Shown: positions 43,531 to 52,937 of the stretch, one piece after another
How the letters are laid out: the number at the start of each line of letters is the position of its first letter
How positions within the stretch are numbered: the stretch's first letter is position 1
Origin: Alkalimonas mucilaginosa
GTDB lineage: Bacteria; Pseudomonadota; Gammaproteobacteria; Enterobacterales; Alteromonadaceae
Assembly (NCBI RefSeq): GCF_036327005.1
Contig: NZ_JAUGZK010000005.1
Coordinates: 186,001-250,000, forward strand
Direction: 5' to 3'
Length of the DNA: 64,000 bases
Notes under the pieces: model-generated
What the model was told of the DNA's origin: nothing
Databases searched by the model: none
The model's input: the letters and a program-made list of their open reading frames with translations, nothing else
Program-made: the position numbers and the translations under genes

Positions 43531-43950
43531 TTATTTGGTTTTGCGCAATTTACGGATCAATTGCAGCTGCGCAATGGCCTCTGCCAACTGAGCCGCGGCT
43601 TCCGCGTAGTCGAAGTCGGCGCTGGCATGTTGCATGGCTTCTTTGGCACGGTTTTGTGCTTCAAGAATCGCCTGCTCATCCAGATCTTCTGCCCGTTTAG
43701 CCACATCGGCCAAAACGGTGACGCCATCCGGCTGCACTTCCAGCACGCCGCCAGCAACGTAGATGAAGTGCTCTTCACCAAATTGCTTGACGATGCGCAC
43801 CATGCCAGGCTTGATTGTCGTCAGCAGCGGGGTGTGAAAGGGCAAAATACCCAGCTCACCATCCGCACCACTCACTTCGACATACTCGACCAGGCCGGAG
43901 AAGATTTTATCTTCTGCACTGACTACGTCCAGATGCACTGTCATCGCCAT
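43531..43950 (-). CDS. atpC: F1 ATP synthase epsilon subunit
   Basis: This is the central-stalk epsilon subunit, 139 residues. It has the N-terminal beta-sandwich (HLDVVSAEDKIFSG and GELGILPFHTPLLT, the classic epsilon motif) and the C-terminal helical hairpin that inhibits ATP hydrolysis. It is the last gene of the atp operon, 17 bp after atpD, with the operon terminator following. Confidence 0.97.
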   Translation of the reverse strand: MAMTVHLDVVSAEDKIFSGLVEYVEVSGADGELGILPFHTPLLTTIKPGMVRIVKQFGEEHFIYVAGGVLEVQPDGVTVLADVAKRAEDLDEQAILEAQNRAKEAMQHASADFDYAEAAAQLAEAIAQLQLIRKLRKTK

Positions 43951-43967
43951 CTTGCCTCCTCAGCTGA

Positions 43968-45356
43968 TTATTTCAGCTTCTTCGCTTTCTCGATGGCTTC
44001 TTCGATGGAACCAACCATGTAGAAAGCCTGCTCTGGCAAATGGTCAAACTCACCATCCAGGATGCCTTTAAAGCCACGGATGGTATCTTTCAGTGACACG
44101 TACTTACCTGGTGAACCGGTAAATACTTCCGCCACGAAGAACGGCTGAGACAGGAAACGCTGGATTTTCCGAGCCCGGAATACCGTGGTTTTGTCTTCAT
44201 CCGACAGCTCGTCCATACCGAGGATGGCGATGATGTCTTTCAGCTCTTTGTAGCGTTGCAGTACAGTTTGTACGCCACGGGCTACTTCGTAGTGCTCTTT
44301 ACCAATCACCAGTGGATCCAGCTGACGTGAGGTCGAATCCAGCGGATCAATCGCCGGGTAGATACCCAAAGAAGCGATGTTCCGGCTCAGTACCACCGTC
44401 GCATCCAAGTGCGAGAAGGTAGTTGCTGGCGATGGATCGGTCAAGTCATCCGCAGGCACGTAAACGGCCTGAATGGAGGTGATGGAACCGGTCTTGGTAG
44501 AGGTGATACGCTCTTGCAACACACCCATTTCTTCAGCCAGTGTTGGCTGATAACCAACTGCTGAAGGCATACGACCCAACAGGGCTGATACTTCGGTACC
44601 GGCCAGGGTGTAACGGTAGATGTTATCTACGAAGAACAGTACGTCGCGGCCTTCATCACGGAATTTTTCCGCCATGGTCAGACCGGTCAGCGCCACACGC
44701 AGACGGTTGCCTGGTGGTTCGTTCATCTGACCATACACCAGCGATACTTTATCCAGTACGTTGGAATCTTTCATCTCGTGGTAGAAGTCGTTACCTTCAC
44801 GGGTACGCTCACCCACACCGGCAAATACCGAGTAACCGCTGTGCTCGATCGCGATGTTACGGATCAGCTCCATCATGTTCACGGTTTTACCAACACCGGC
44901 ACCACCGAACAGACCAACTTTACCACCCTTAGCAAACGGACAAACCAGGTCGATAACCTTGATACCAGTTTCCAGCAGGGCGTTAGAAGCTGCCTGATCT
45001 TCATAGCTTGGTGCTTCACGGTGGATGGACCAACGCTCTTCTTCACCGATAGGGCCAGCTTCGTCGATTGGCTCACCCAGTACGTTCATAATACGGCCCA
45101 GTGTGGCTTTACCCACCGGAACCTGAATGGCTTTACCGGTATTGCTAACGGCAGCGCCACGGCGCAGACCATCAGTTGTGCCCAGAGCGATGGTACGCAC
45201 TGTGCCACCACCCAGCTGCTGCTGTACTTCCAGCACCAGACCTGAGAGGTCACCGTCAGTTACGTTCAACGCGTCATAGATACCAGGTACCGCATCTTGT
45301 GGAAAGTCGATATCCACAACGGCGCCAATAATTTGGACTACCTTACCTTGACTCAT
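43968..45356 (-). CDS. atpD: F1 ATP synthase beta subunit
   Basis: This is the catalytic beta subunit, 462 residues, of the F1 headpiece. The P-loop is GGAGVGKTV, followed by GVGERTREGND with the catalytic Glu, and the family signature PAIDPLDSTS is present. The length is normal. Three copies alternate with atpA subunits and carry out ATP synthesis at the inner membrane. It is 32 bp downstream of atpG. Confidence 0.99.
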   Translation of the reverse strand: MSQGKVVQIIGAVVDIDFPQDAVPGIYDALNVTDGDLSGLVLEVQQQLGGGTVRTIALGTTDGLRRGAAVSNTGKAIQVPVGKATLGRIMNVLGEPIDEAGPIGEEERWSIHREAPSYEDQAASNALLETGIKVIDLVCPFAKGGKVGLFGGAGVGKTVNMMELIRNIAIEHSGYSVFAGVGERTREGNDFYHEMKDSNVLDKVSLVYGQMNEPPGNRLRVALTGLTMAEKFRDEGRDVLFFVDNIYRYTLAGTEVSALLGRMPSAVGYQPTLAEEMGVLQERITSTKTGSITSIQAVYVPADDLTDPSPATTFSHLDATVVLSRNIASLGIYPAIDPLDSTSRQLDPLVIGKEHYEVARGVQTVLQRYKELKDIIAILGMDELSDEDKTTVFRARKIQRFLSQPFFVAEVFTGSPGKYVSLKDTIRGFKGILDGEFDHLPEQAFYMVGSIEEAIEKAKKLK

Positions 45357-45388
45357 GTTGTTTCCTCAAATGTCTCAAAACTGTTCAC

Positions 45389-46252
45389 TTAACCAACCGC
45401 AGCTGCACCCGATACAATCTCACTCAGTTCCTGAGTGATGGCGGCCTGACGGGCTTTGTTGTACACCAACTTCAGCTCATCCATCAGGTTGCCGGCATTG
45501 TCGGTGGCCGCTTTCATCGCGACCATACGGGCAGCGTGTTCACAGGCGGCGTTTTCTACCAGCCCCTGATACACCAGCGACTCAATGTACCGATCCATCA
45601 GCATGTCGATAATCGGCTCTGGCTTCGGCTCGTAAATGTAATCCCACTTGTATTTACGCTTAGGCGCATCCTGGGTTGGCAAAGGCAACAGTTGCTCAAT
45701 CGTTGGCTCTTGTTTCATGGTGTTGACAAACTGGTTGTACACCAGATAGAGGCGATCAATACGACCTTCCAGATAGGCTTTCAGCATCACCTGCACGGAC
45801 CCAATGATATCCGCGAGCTTCGGGTTCTCACCCGAGCCGGCTTGCTGGGCCAGTACTTTGCCACCAAAACGACGGAAAAAAGCAGTGGCTTTGTTACCAA
45901 TTAAGGCAAACTCAGCAGACACTCCCTTTTCTTTCCAACTTTTTAGCTCCTGAACCACAGCTTTGAATTCATTGCTGTTCAGGCCACCACAAAGTCCACG
46001 ATCGGTTGAGATAATGATGTAGCCAACGGTGCCTGCTTCACGTTCCACCATATAAGGGTGGCGATAATCCAGGTTACCTCCGGCCATGTTACCGATCACT
46101 TTGCGCATACCTTCAGCGTATGGGCGGGATGCAGCGACTCGCTCCTGCGCGCGGCGCATTTTGCTAACCGCAACCTTTTCCATAGCGCTGGTGATCTTGC
46201 GAGTATTGTTAATACTCCCAATCTTGCTTTTTATCTCTTTACCACCGGCCAT
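45389..46252 (-). CDS. atpG: F1 ATP synthase gamma subunit
   Basis: This is the rotary central-stalk gamma subunit, 287 residues. The N-terminus KEIKSKIGSINNTRKITSAM and the C-terminal coil ending ITQELSEIVSGAAA are both characteristic. It couples c-ring rotation to conformational change in beta. It lies between atpA (56-bp gap) and atpD. Confidence 0.98.
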   Translation of the reverse strand: MAGGKEIKSKIGSINNTRKITSAMEKVAVSKMRRAQERVAASRPYAEGMRKVIGNMAGGNLDYRHPYMVEREAGTVGYIIISTDRGLCGGLNSNEFKAVVQELKSWKEKGVSAEFALIGNKATAFFRRFGGKVLAQQAGSGENPKLADIIGSVQVMLKAYLEGRIDRLYLVYNQFVNTMKQEPTIEQLLPLPTQDAPKRKYKWDYIYEPKPEPIIDMLMDRYIESLVYQGLVENAACEHAARMVAMKAATDNAGNLMDELKLVYNKARQAAITQELSEIVSGAAAVG

Positions 46253-46308
46253 GACGTTGTCTCCGTTTCATTCAACGACGAAGGGTGGCCGCAGCCACCC
46301 ACGTCTGA

Positions 46309-47850
46309 TTACCAGGTTTGGGTGGACTTGAAAGTCTCAACCACGTTTTTCAAACCTGCTTCAATCTCGTCGTTGTAGTTACCGGTTTTGTTGATTTCCG
46401 CCATCAGACCAGCATGCTCAGACTTGGCATAGGACAACAAGGCAGCTTCGAAGTCGCCAATCTTGTCGGTTGCTACGTCTTTCATAAAGCCTTTTTCAAT
46501 GGCAAAAATCGACAGCGTCATATCCGCTACGCTCATTGGCGCGTACTGCAGCTGCTTCATCAGCTCGGTCACTTTCTGACCGTGCTCCAGCTGGGCGCGG
46601 GTCGCGTCGTCCAGATCGGAAGCAAACTGAGCAAAGGCAGCCAATTCAGTGTACTGAGCCAGCGCCAGACGAATACCACCACCCAATTTCTTAATGGCTT
46701 TGGTTTGTGCTGCACCACCCACCCGCGATACCGAGATACCCGCATTCACCGCAGGGCGAATACCGGCGTTGAACAAATCGGTTTCCAGGAAGATCTGACC
46801 ATCGGTGATCGAGATCACGTTGGTTGGTACGAAAGCAGAAACGTCACCGGCCTGGGTTTCGATGATCGGCAGAGCAGTCAGTGAACCGGTTTTGCCTTTC
46901 ACTTCGCCATTGGTCAGACGCTCGACGTAGTCGGCATTGACGCGCGATGCACGCTCCAGCAAACGGGAGTGCAAATAGAACACATCACCCGGGTAAGCTT
47001 CACGGCCTGGCGGACGACGTAACAGCAAGGAGATTTGACGATAAGCAACAGCTTGCTTCGACAAATCATCGTACACGATCAGTGCATCTTCACCGCGGTC
47101 ACGGAAGTATTCACCCATGGTACAGCCGGCATAAGGTGCCAGGAACTGCAGCGCTGCGGCTTCAGAAGCCGAAGCAACCACTACGATGGTGTGCGCCAGG
47201 GCGCCATGCTCTTCCAGCTTACGAACTACGTTGGCAATGGTGGACGCTTTTTGACCAACCGCCACATAGATACACTTAACGCCAGTGCCTTTCTGGTTGA
47301 TGATGGCATCGATGGCCAGTGCGGTTTTACCGGTCTGACGGTCACCGATCACCAGCTCACGCTGGCCACGGCCGATTGGGATCATCGAGTCGACTGATTT
47401 GTAACCGGTTTGCAGTGGCTGATCAACCGATTGACGGTCGATAACACCAGGGGCAATTTTTTCAACCGGCTCAAAACGAGCGGCGTCAATGCTACCTTTG
47501 CCATCGATAGGAGCACCCAGGGTGTTCACTACGCGGCCCAGCAGAGCTTCACCTACCGGAACTTCTAAGATACGGCCAGTGCTTTTAACTTTGGTGCCTT
47601 CGGTTAAATCCGCGTACGGACCCATAACGACGGCACCGACCGAGTTGCGCTCTAAGTTCAGCGCAATCGCATAACGGCTGCCAGGAAGCTCAATCATCTC
47701 ACCCTGCATACAATCCGCAAGGCCGTTGATCCGAATGATACCGTCCGTGACCTGCACGATGGTACCTTCATTGCGAGCTTCACTGACCACATCGAACTGA
47801 GCAATACGTTGCTTGATCAGTTCGGCTATTTCAGTGGAATTCAGTTGCAT
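46309..47850 (-). CDS. atpA: F1 ATP synthase alpha subunit
   Basis: This is the non-catalytic nucleotide-binding alpha subunit, 513 residues, with P-loop GDRQTGKTA, the arginine-finger segment ISVSRVGGAAQ and the N-terminal MQLNSTEIAELIKQRI common to gammaproteobacterial AtpA. It is 14 bp after atpH. Confidence 0.99.
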   Translation of the reverse strand: MQLNSTEIAELIKQRIAQFDVVSEARNEGTIVQVTDGIIRINGLADCMQGEMIELPGSRYAIALNLERNSVGAVVMGPYADLTEGTKVKSTGRILEVPVGEALLGRVVNTLGAPIDGKGSIDAARFEPVEKIAPGVIDRQSVDQPLQTGYKSVDSMIPIGRGQRELVIGDRQTGKTALAIDAIINQKGTGVKCIYVAVGQKASTIANVVRKLEEHGALAHTIVVVASASEAAALQFLAPYAGCTMGEYFRDRGEDALIVYDDLSKQAVAYRQISLLLRRPPGREAYPGDVFYLHSRLLERASRVNADYVERLTNGEVKGKTGSLTALPIIETQAGDVSAFVPTNVISITDGQIFLETDLFNAGIRPAVNAGISVSRVGGAAQTKAIKKLGGGIRLALAQYTELAAFAQFASDLDDATRAQLEHGQKVTELMKQLQYAPMSVADMTLSIFAIEKGFMKDVATDKIGDFEAALLSYAKSEHAGLMAEINKTGNYNDEIEAGLKNVVETFKSTQTW

Positions 47851-47864
47851 ACTCTGTTCCCCAA

Positions 47865-48398
47865 TTAGGACTGCAGCGTGGTGATCAGGCGATCCAGCTT
47901 GCCACGGATCGAACCATCGATGACCATGTCACCCGCTTTCATTAACATACCGCCGACCACATTCGGATCAACGCTACAGTTCAATTTCACATTACGCGCC
48001 AGACGCTTGGATAACGCAGCAGCCAGTTTTTCCTGCTGAGCGGCATTTAGTTCAGTTGCCGCGATCACATCCACGTTGATTTCACGCTCGTGTTCATCTT
48101 TCAGCTCGGTAAACTGGGCAAATACTTCAGGCAGTGCCAGCAAACGCTGATTTTCAGCCATCATCCGAACCAAGTTTTGTGCCGGTTGATCCAGCTGATC
48201 GGCACATACCTGATTAAACAGCGATGCCTGTGTTTCAGCAGTACTGTTGCTTAGCAAAAAAGCAGCCATCTGCTGGTCTTTCGCTACTTCAGCAGCAAAA
48301 GCCAGCATCTGTTGCCAGCCACTGAGGGCGTTGTTATCACGCGCGTACTCAAAAGCGGCTTTTGCGTAAGGACGAGCAATATTCGTCAAGTTTGACAT
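47865..48398 (-). CDS. atpH: ATP synthase delta subunit (F1, peripheral stalk)
   Basis: This 177-residue delta subunit connects the top of F1 to the b-subunit stalk. The N-terminus NIARPYAKAAFEYAR and the C-terminal VDPNVVGGMLMKAGD...DGSIRGKLDRL match the OSCP/delta family. It lies 12 bp after atpF. Confidence 0.97.
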   Translation of the reverse strand: MSNLTNIARPYAKAAFEYARDNNALSGWQQMLAFAAEVAKDQQMAAFLLSNSTAETQASLFNQVCADQLDQPAQNLVRMMAENQRLLALPEVFAQFTELKDEHEREINVDVIAATELNAAQQEKLAAALSKRLARNVKLNCSVDPNVVGGMLMKAGDMVIDGSIRGKLDRLITTLQS

Positions 48399-48410
48399 GG
48401 CTCGCTCCCG

Positions 48411-48881
48411 TTACAATTCCTGAACCAGTTTTTCCAGAATGTCGCTATGCGCAGCGTCATCAATTTCGCGCTGCAGAATGCGCTCAGCACCTGCAACCGC
48501 CAGAGCCGCCACTTGCTTGCGCAAGTCTTCGCGTAAGCGGCTACGCTCGGCATCCACTTCAGCCCGCGCTTGAGTCAGGATATGATCCCGCTCTTCGTTG
48601 GCTTTGCTGGTTGCTTCATCGATCATCTTGCCTTCACGCTTACGTGCTTGCTCGATGATGGCAGCTGCCTGCTCTTTCGCGTCGCGAATAATGTCTTTGG
48701 CTTTGTCCTGAGCGATGTGCAGATCTTTTTCTGCCCGATCAGTATGTGCCAGACCTTCGGCGATTTTTTTCTGGCGCTCTTCAATCGCTGCGTTGATCGG
48801 TGGCCACACAAATTTCAGTGTGAACCACACGAAGACAGCCATCGCAATCGACTGACCTATAAGGGTTGCGTTAATATCCAC
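48411..48881 (-). CDS. atpF: ATP synthase subunit b
   Basis: This 156-residue peripheral-stalk subunit has one N-terminal membrane helix (ATLIGQSIAMAVFVWF) and a long charged coiled coil (about 30-150). The length equals that of the E. coli protein. Two copies form the stator. It lies 37 bp after atpE. Confidence 0.97.
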   Translation of the reverse strand: MDINATLIGQSIAMAVFVWFTLKFVWPPINAAIEERQKKIAEGLAHTDRAEKDLHIAQDKAKDIIRDAKEQAAAIIEQARKREGKMIDEATSKANEERDHILTQARAEVDAERSRLREDLRKQVAALAVAGAERILQREIDDAAHSDILEKLVQEL

Positions 48882-48918
48882 AACGAGCCTCCTTTAAAAG
48901 TTGGTTATCGGGGGACTC

Positions 48919-49158
48919 TTAAGCAAACGGGTTAGCGAACAACAGCAACAGAGCAACACCCACACCAATCATGGAGATCGCATCGATCAGACCTGCAAGA
49001 ATGAACATTTTGGTTTGCAGCTGTGGAGCCATTTCTGGTTGACGCGCACTGGCTTCCAGGAACTTACCACCCATCAGGGCGAAAGCGATTGCAGTAGCCA
49101 AAGCCGCAGTAGACAGAATAATAGCTACAGCGAATAAAGTTGCAGTTTCAATACTCAT
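48919..49158 (-). CDS. atpE: ATP synthase subunit c (proteolipid)
   Basis: This 79-residue two-helix proteolipid forms the rotor ring. The ion-binding carboxylate is Asp59 in GLIDAISMIG, and the polar loop is ARQPEM. The Na+-type Glu-Ser pair is absent, which points to H+ coupling. It lies between atpB and atpF. Confidence 0.98.
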   Translation of the reverse strand: MSIETATLFAVAIILSTAALATAIAFALMGGKFLEASARQPEMAPQLQTKMFILAGLIDAISMIGVGVALLLLFANPFA

Positions 49159-49216
49159 TGAGTTTCTCCAGTTTTCAAAAGTTAAGGTTAAAAATTAAAG
49201 GTTAAAACAACTAAAA

Positions 49217-50059
49217 TCAGTGCTTCTCAGCCGCCATGCTTAAATAAACAATGGTCAGCATCATAAAAATAAAGGCTTGCAACAAAATAACCAGGATATG
49301 GAACACCGCCCAGGCAAAGTGCAGCGGCAACTGCGCCAGGCCAACCAATGCAATCAAAATAAAGATAACTTCACCGGCATACAGGTTGCCAAACAAACGC
49401 AGACCCAGTGACAACGGCTTGGCCAGTAAGGTAACTATCTCCAAGACCAGATTGAATGGCACCAGCGCCCAATGGTTGAACGGGGTAAAGGACAGCTCTT
49501 TGGCAAAACCACCCAGGCCTTTGTAGTAAATGGAATAACCCAGGATCAGAATAAAGACGCCCAGTGCCATGCCCATGGTGATGTTCAGATCGGTGGTCGG
49601 TGCGATGCTCAAGTAACTCCACGGGTGAGCCATAACCCGCTCGATAAAGCCGTAATCTGCCGCATACTCTGGCATTGCACTACTATTAAATGCCATACCT
49701 GCCAGGCCAGTTACCATGGGGAACCAATCCACCGGAACCAGCTTCATCAGGTTCATCAGGAAGATCCACATAAAGATGGTCAGAGCAATAGGTGCAATCA
49801 GTTTGTCTTTGACATGGAAAGCTTCTTTTACCGAGGTATCAATGAATTCGATAATCATCTCTACCAGACACTGGAACTTTCCAGGTACCCCTGTAGTGGC
49901 CCTACGGCCAACCCAGGCAAAGGAAATGATGAAGAGTGAGCCCAGAATTAATGACCAACCAAGACCACCAAGGTTTACGGCCCAAAAGCCTTCCCCTATG
50001 GTGAGATCGTTTAAGTGGTGATTAATGTAACTCTGGACTGAAATATTACTATCAGCCAT
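49217..50059 (-). CDS. atpB: ATP synthase subunit a
   Basis: This 280-residue membrane stator subunit forms the two proton half-channels. The essential Arg lies in PLSLGLRLFGNLYAGE. The family's other conserved polar helix (LMKLVPVDW) is present, and the length is normal for gammaproteobacteria. It follows atpI by 15 bp. Confidence 0.98.
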   Translation of the reverse strand: MADSNISVQSYINHHLNDLTIGEGFWAVNLGGLGWSLILGSLFIISFAWVGRRATTGVPGKFQCLVEMIIEFIDTSVKEAFHVKDKLIAPIALTIFMWIFLMNLMKLVPVDWFPMVTGLAGMAFNSSAMPEYAADYGFIERVMAHPWSYLSIAPTTDLNITMGMALGVFILILGYSIYYKGLGGFAKELSFTPFNHWALVPFNLVLEIVTLLAKPLSLGLRLFGNLYAGEVIFILIALVGLAQLPLHFAWAVFHILVILLQAFIFMMLTIVYLSMAAEKH

Positions 50060-50074
50060 GTTTCATCCTAATTA

Positions 50075-50452
50075 TCAATGTTTAAAGAAAAAAACGGCCG
50101 ACCATTGCGCTAGCAGGGTGACGATGTAACTGGTGAGTAGTGCAGAGGCCACCACATCATCCTGTCGCATTACCCCGATAAATAAACCAATCGTCAGCAA
50201 AATTTTTAGCGCATGACCACGCATAAACGATGTGCGGGCCTGTTCGGCACTGCCTTGCGTTAAATAGCGAAACGCAAAGAGTGCAAATACTAAATTCGGC
50301 AAGGCAGCAATCAAGCCACCCTGCAAGGCGGAATAAGCCGCCTGAGCCCCCTGCAACAGCAAAAAAAGCAGCGACATTAAGGCTGCCACCAGCACCTGTG
50401 CAGCAATCAATTGGTAGGCAGAAACTCGTACCTGACGTGCTGTCGGCTGCAT
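50075..50452 (-). CDS. atpI: ATP synthase assembly protein I
   Basis: This 125-residue protein with four predicted membrane helices is the first gene of the atp operon. AtpI assists c-ring assembly and Mg uptake in some bacteria. The ATG at 50452 (MQPTARQVRV) with GGAG upstream was preferred over a GTG at 50473, giving a length close to the E. coli protein. A good promoter lies 50-80 bp upstream. Confidence 0.9.
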   Translation of the reverse strand: MQPTARQVRVSAYQLIAAQVLVAALMSLLFLLLQGAQAAYSALQGGLIAALPNLVFALFAFRYLTQGSAEQARTSFMRGHALKILLTIGLFIGVMRQDDVVASALLTSYIVTLLAQWSAVFFFKH

Positions 50453-50505
50453 CCTGGCTCCATTGTTGACCACAGTACTGGTTTCAGGGGTAAAAAACCT
50501 GCGTA

Positions 50506-50533
50506 AGTATACTTATCTCGCCTTAATTTGCAA
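50506..50533 (-). promoter_or_regulatory. atp operon promoter
   Basis: On the minus strand TTGCAA (50528-50533) and TATACT (50506-50511) are separated by 16 bp, between parB and atpI. This predicts transcription starting near 50499. Confidence 0.6.
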
Positions 50534-50578
50534 CCAAAAGCGGTGTAGTCCCGAGGATAAGCACAAAGCCCGTACGCC

Positions 50579-51457
50579 TTAATCTGTCTGGCCTTGCCAT
50601 TGCATTTTACTGAGTATTTGCTCCAGCTCTGCCAGGCTGGAATAGGCAATCACCATTTTGCCTTTGCCTTTGCGGTTGTAATCAATCTGCACCGGTGCCG
50701 CCAGATGCTCGCTAAGCCGGGTTTCCAGCGCAGCTACATCCGGATCTTTTCGCACAGCGGGCTTTTCTGCCGGTGGTTGCAACAAGCGGCGCACCAGATT
50801 TTCGGTTTCCCGCACCGTCAGCTGTTTAGCGGCGACCAGTCGGCCGGCCTCCGATTGCTGCTCGCCATCCAGAGCCAGCAGCGCCCGGGCATGGCCCATA
50901 TCGATATCACCATGCTCCAGCAGTAGTTTGACCTCATCATTCAGTTGATTCAGGCGCAATAAATTGGTGATGCTGGTACGGGATTTACCCACCGCATCGG
51001 CCACTTGCTGATGGGTCAGTTCAAATTCGGTCAGTAGCCGTTCCAACGCTACCGCCTCTTCCATCGCATTGAGATCTTCACGTTGAATATTTTCAATCAG
51101 AGCAATAGCAACCGCAGCTTCATCCGGAACATCGCGCACAATACAGGGCACTTCACTGAGTTGCGCCAGCTGGGATGCCCGCCAGCGACGTTCCCCGGCA
51201 ATGATTTCATAGCTGTCGTTCGCAACTTTACGCACCACGATGGGTTGAATCACGCCCTGGGCACGAATGGACAGTGCCAAGTCTTCCAGCGCTTGTTGCG
51301 ACATGTCTTTGCGTGGTTGGTACTTGCCAGGATGCAGAAACTCGATGGCCAGCTTTTGCAGTTCAGTGCTGTTGCTGCGGTTGCCCTGCTCGACTGGCTG
51401 ACTGGCAGTTAAAAGTGCGTCCAATCCCCGGCCAAGCCCTCGTTTTTTTACCACCAT
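50579..51457 (-). CDS. parB: Chromosome partitioning protein ParB
   Basis: This 292-residue CTP-dependent DNA clamp loads at parS sites near oriC and works with ParA in segregation. The N-terminus KKRGLGRGLDALL is the ParA-contacting segment. The ParB/Srx-type box reads GERRWRASQLA, and the helix-turn-helix lies near THQQVADAVGKSRTSITNLLRL. It is 14 bp after parA. I saw no clear parS palindrome in the window. Confidence 0.97.
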   Translation of the reverse strand: MVVKKRGLGRGLDALLTASQPVEQGNRSNSTELQKLAIEFLHPGKYQPRKDMSQQALEDLALSIRAQGVIQPIVVRKVANDSYEIIAGERRWRASQLAQLSEVPCIVRDVPDEAAVAIALIENIQREDLNAMEEAVALERLLTEFELTHQQVADAVGKSRTSITNLLRLNQLNDEVKLLLEHGDIDMGHARALLALDGEQQSEAGRLVAAKQLTVRETENLVRRLLQPPAEKPAVRKDPDVAALETRLSEHLAAPVQIDYNRKGKGKMVIAYSSLAELEQILSKMQWQGQTD

Positions 51458-51471
51458 CGGTTTGTCATTCC

Positions 51472-52278
51472 TTATGATTCTGTCAGTGTGCTTTTCGGCT
51501 GTTGGCTGGTATTGCTATCAGCCCGGCGCAATAGTTCTCCAGCCAGCGCCAGATAGGCTTTGGCACCGGTTGAGCTTTTGTCGTAATACATCACCGGTGA
51601 GCCAAAACTTGGCGCTTCTGCCAGCCGGATATTGCGTGGGATCACGGTGCGATACACTTTGTCTGAAAAATGCTGCTTTAACTGCTCGGAGACATCGTTG
51701 GCCAACCGGTTGCGCGGATCGTACATGGTTCTGAGAATGCCTTCAATTTTCAAATCGGCATTGACCACAGCTGCCAGTTGACGGATGGTGTCCATCAGCG
51801 CGGTTAAGCCTTCCAGCGCATAATACTCACACTGCATCGGCACCAGCACTGAATCGGCGGCAGCCATGGCATTGACCGTCAGCATATTGAGCGAAGGTGG
51901 GCAATCGATAAAGACAAAGTCGTAGCTGTTGCGCCAGGGTTTCAGGGCGTTGCGCAGCCGCAGCTCGCGGGCAAATACATCCATCAGTCGCACTTCGGCA
52001 GCAGTCACATCGGAGTTCGCAGCCACCAGATGATAACCACCGCTGGTTTCTTTGACCACCACCTGATCCAGTGGTTTTTCGTCCACCAGCAACTCGTAGG
52101 CGCTAGCAGGTACCTCGTATTTATCGACGCCACTGCCCATGGTGGCATTGCCCTGAGGATCCAAATCGATCAGCAATACCTTGCGCTTGGTTGCTGCCAT
52201 CGACGCAGCAAGATTCACCGCCGTAGTGGTTTTTCCAACCCCACCTTTCTGGTTAGCAATTGCGATGACTTTTCCCAC
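51472..52278 (-). CDS. parA: Chromosome partitioning ATPase ParA
   Basis: This 268-residue ParA/Soj ATPase has the deviant Walker A KGGVGKTT (11-18), Walker A' LLIDLDPQGN and Walker B FIDCPPSL. The start appears to be GTG at 52278 with AAGGGG upstream. It lies between rsmG (23-bp gap) and parB in the typical oriC-proximal order. Confidence 0.97.
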   Translation of the reverse strand: MGKVIAIANQKGGVGKTTTAVNLAASMAATKRKVLLIDLDPQGNATMGSGVDKYEVPASAYELLVDEKPLDQVVVKETSGGYHLVAANSDVTAAEVRLMDVFARELRLRNALKPWRNSYDFVFIDCPPSLNMLTVNAMAAADSVLVPMQCEYYALEGLTALMDTIRQLAAVVNADLKIEGILRTMYDPRNRLANDVSEQLKQHFSDKVYRTVIPRNIRLAEAPSFGSPVMYYDKSSTGAKAYLALAGELLRRADSNTSQQPKSTLTES

Positions 52279-52301
52279 ACCAACCCCTTGTATGCCTGCT
52301 G

Positions 52302-52937
52302 TCAGGCGGTAATTTTTTTCAGTTCCACAAGATAGCGCTCCGCATCCTGCTCTGGCAGTTTCAGTGTATGCACAGCCGTTACTCTAACAAAATCCGCTAA
52401 AGCTGCAATTTCTTCTTCCACCGCAGCGCCTTTCATGGCCAGAAAACGGCCATTTTCAGCGGGCAAATGCCGGCACCAGTGCAGCATATCATTCAAACTG
52501 GCAAAGGCACGGCTCAATACAGCATCGTACCCTGGCTGCGGTTGATGATCTTCCACCCGGCTTTGCAATGGCTCGATATTGCTTAACCCGAGCTGACGTT
52601 TCACTTCATTTAAAAAGCGAATGCGCTTGCCCAGGCTGTCGAGCAGCACAAAGTGTTTTTCAGGAAATAAAATCGCCAGCGGTACACCAGGTAAGCCCGG
52701 ACCTGTCCCAACATCAATGATGCGCTGACAGTCGGGTTGTTGCAGAAAGGGTCCCACCACCAGACTATCCAACAAATGCCGACCAACCATCTGCATTGGT
52801 TCACGCACTGAGGTCAGGTTGTAGGCTTTATTCCATTTGTGCAGTAACTGCAAAAAACCGATCAGTTGCTCACGCTGTAGCTCACTGACACTCAGGCTGG
52901 TTTGCGCCAGCAAACGATCGAGTTCAGCACGCAGCAT
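52302..52937 (-). CDS. rsmG: 16S rRNA (guanine527-N7)-methyltransferase
   Basis: This 211-residue RsmG (GidB) protein methylates G527 of 16S rRNA. The SAM-binding motif is VGTGPGLPGVPLAI, and SRAFASLNDML and FLAMKG are family signatures. Its ATG shares one base with the mnmG stop, indicating translational coupling. Confidence 0.97.
   Translation of the reverse strand: MLRAELDRLLAQTSLSVSELQREQLIGFLQLLHKWNKAYNLTSVREPMQMVGRHLLDSLVVGPFLQQPDCQRIIDVGTGPGLPGVPLAILFPEKHFVLLDSLGKRIRFLNEVKRQLGLSNIEPLQSRVEDHQPQPGYDAVLSRAFASLNDMLHWCRHLPAENGRFLAMKGAAVEEEIAALADFVRVTAVHTLKLPEQDAERYLVELKKITA

Noticed and set aside
46318..46884. Long plus-strand frames within the atp genes, mnmG and ahpF
   Set aside because: They lie entirely antisense to strongly conserved genes and show no family features. 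They are shadows of codon usage.
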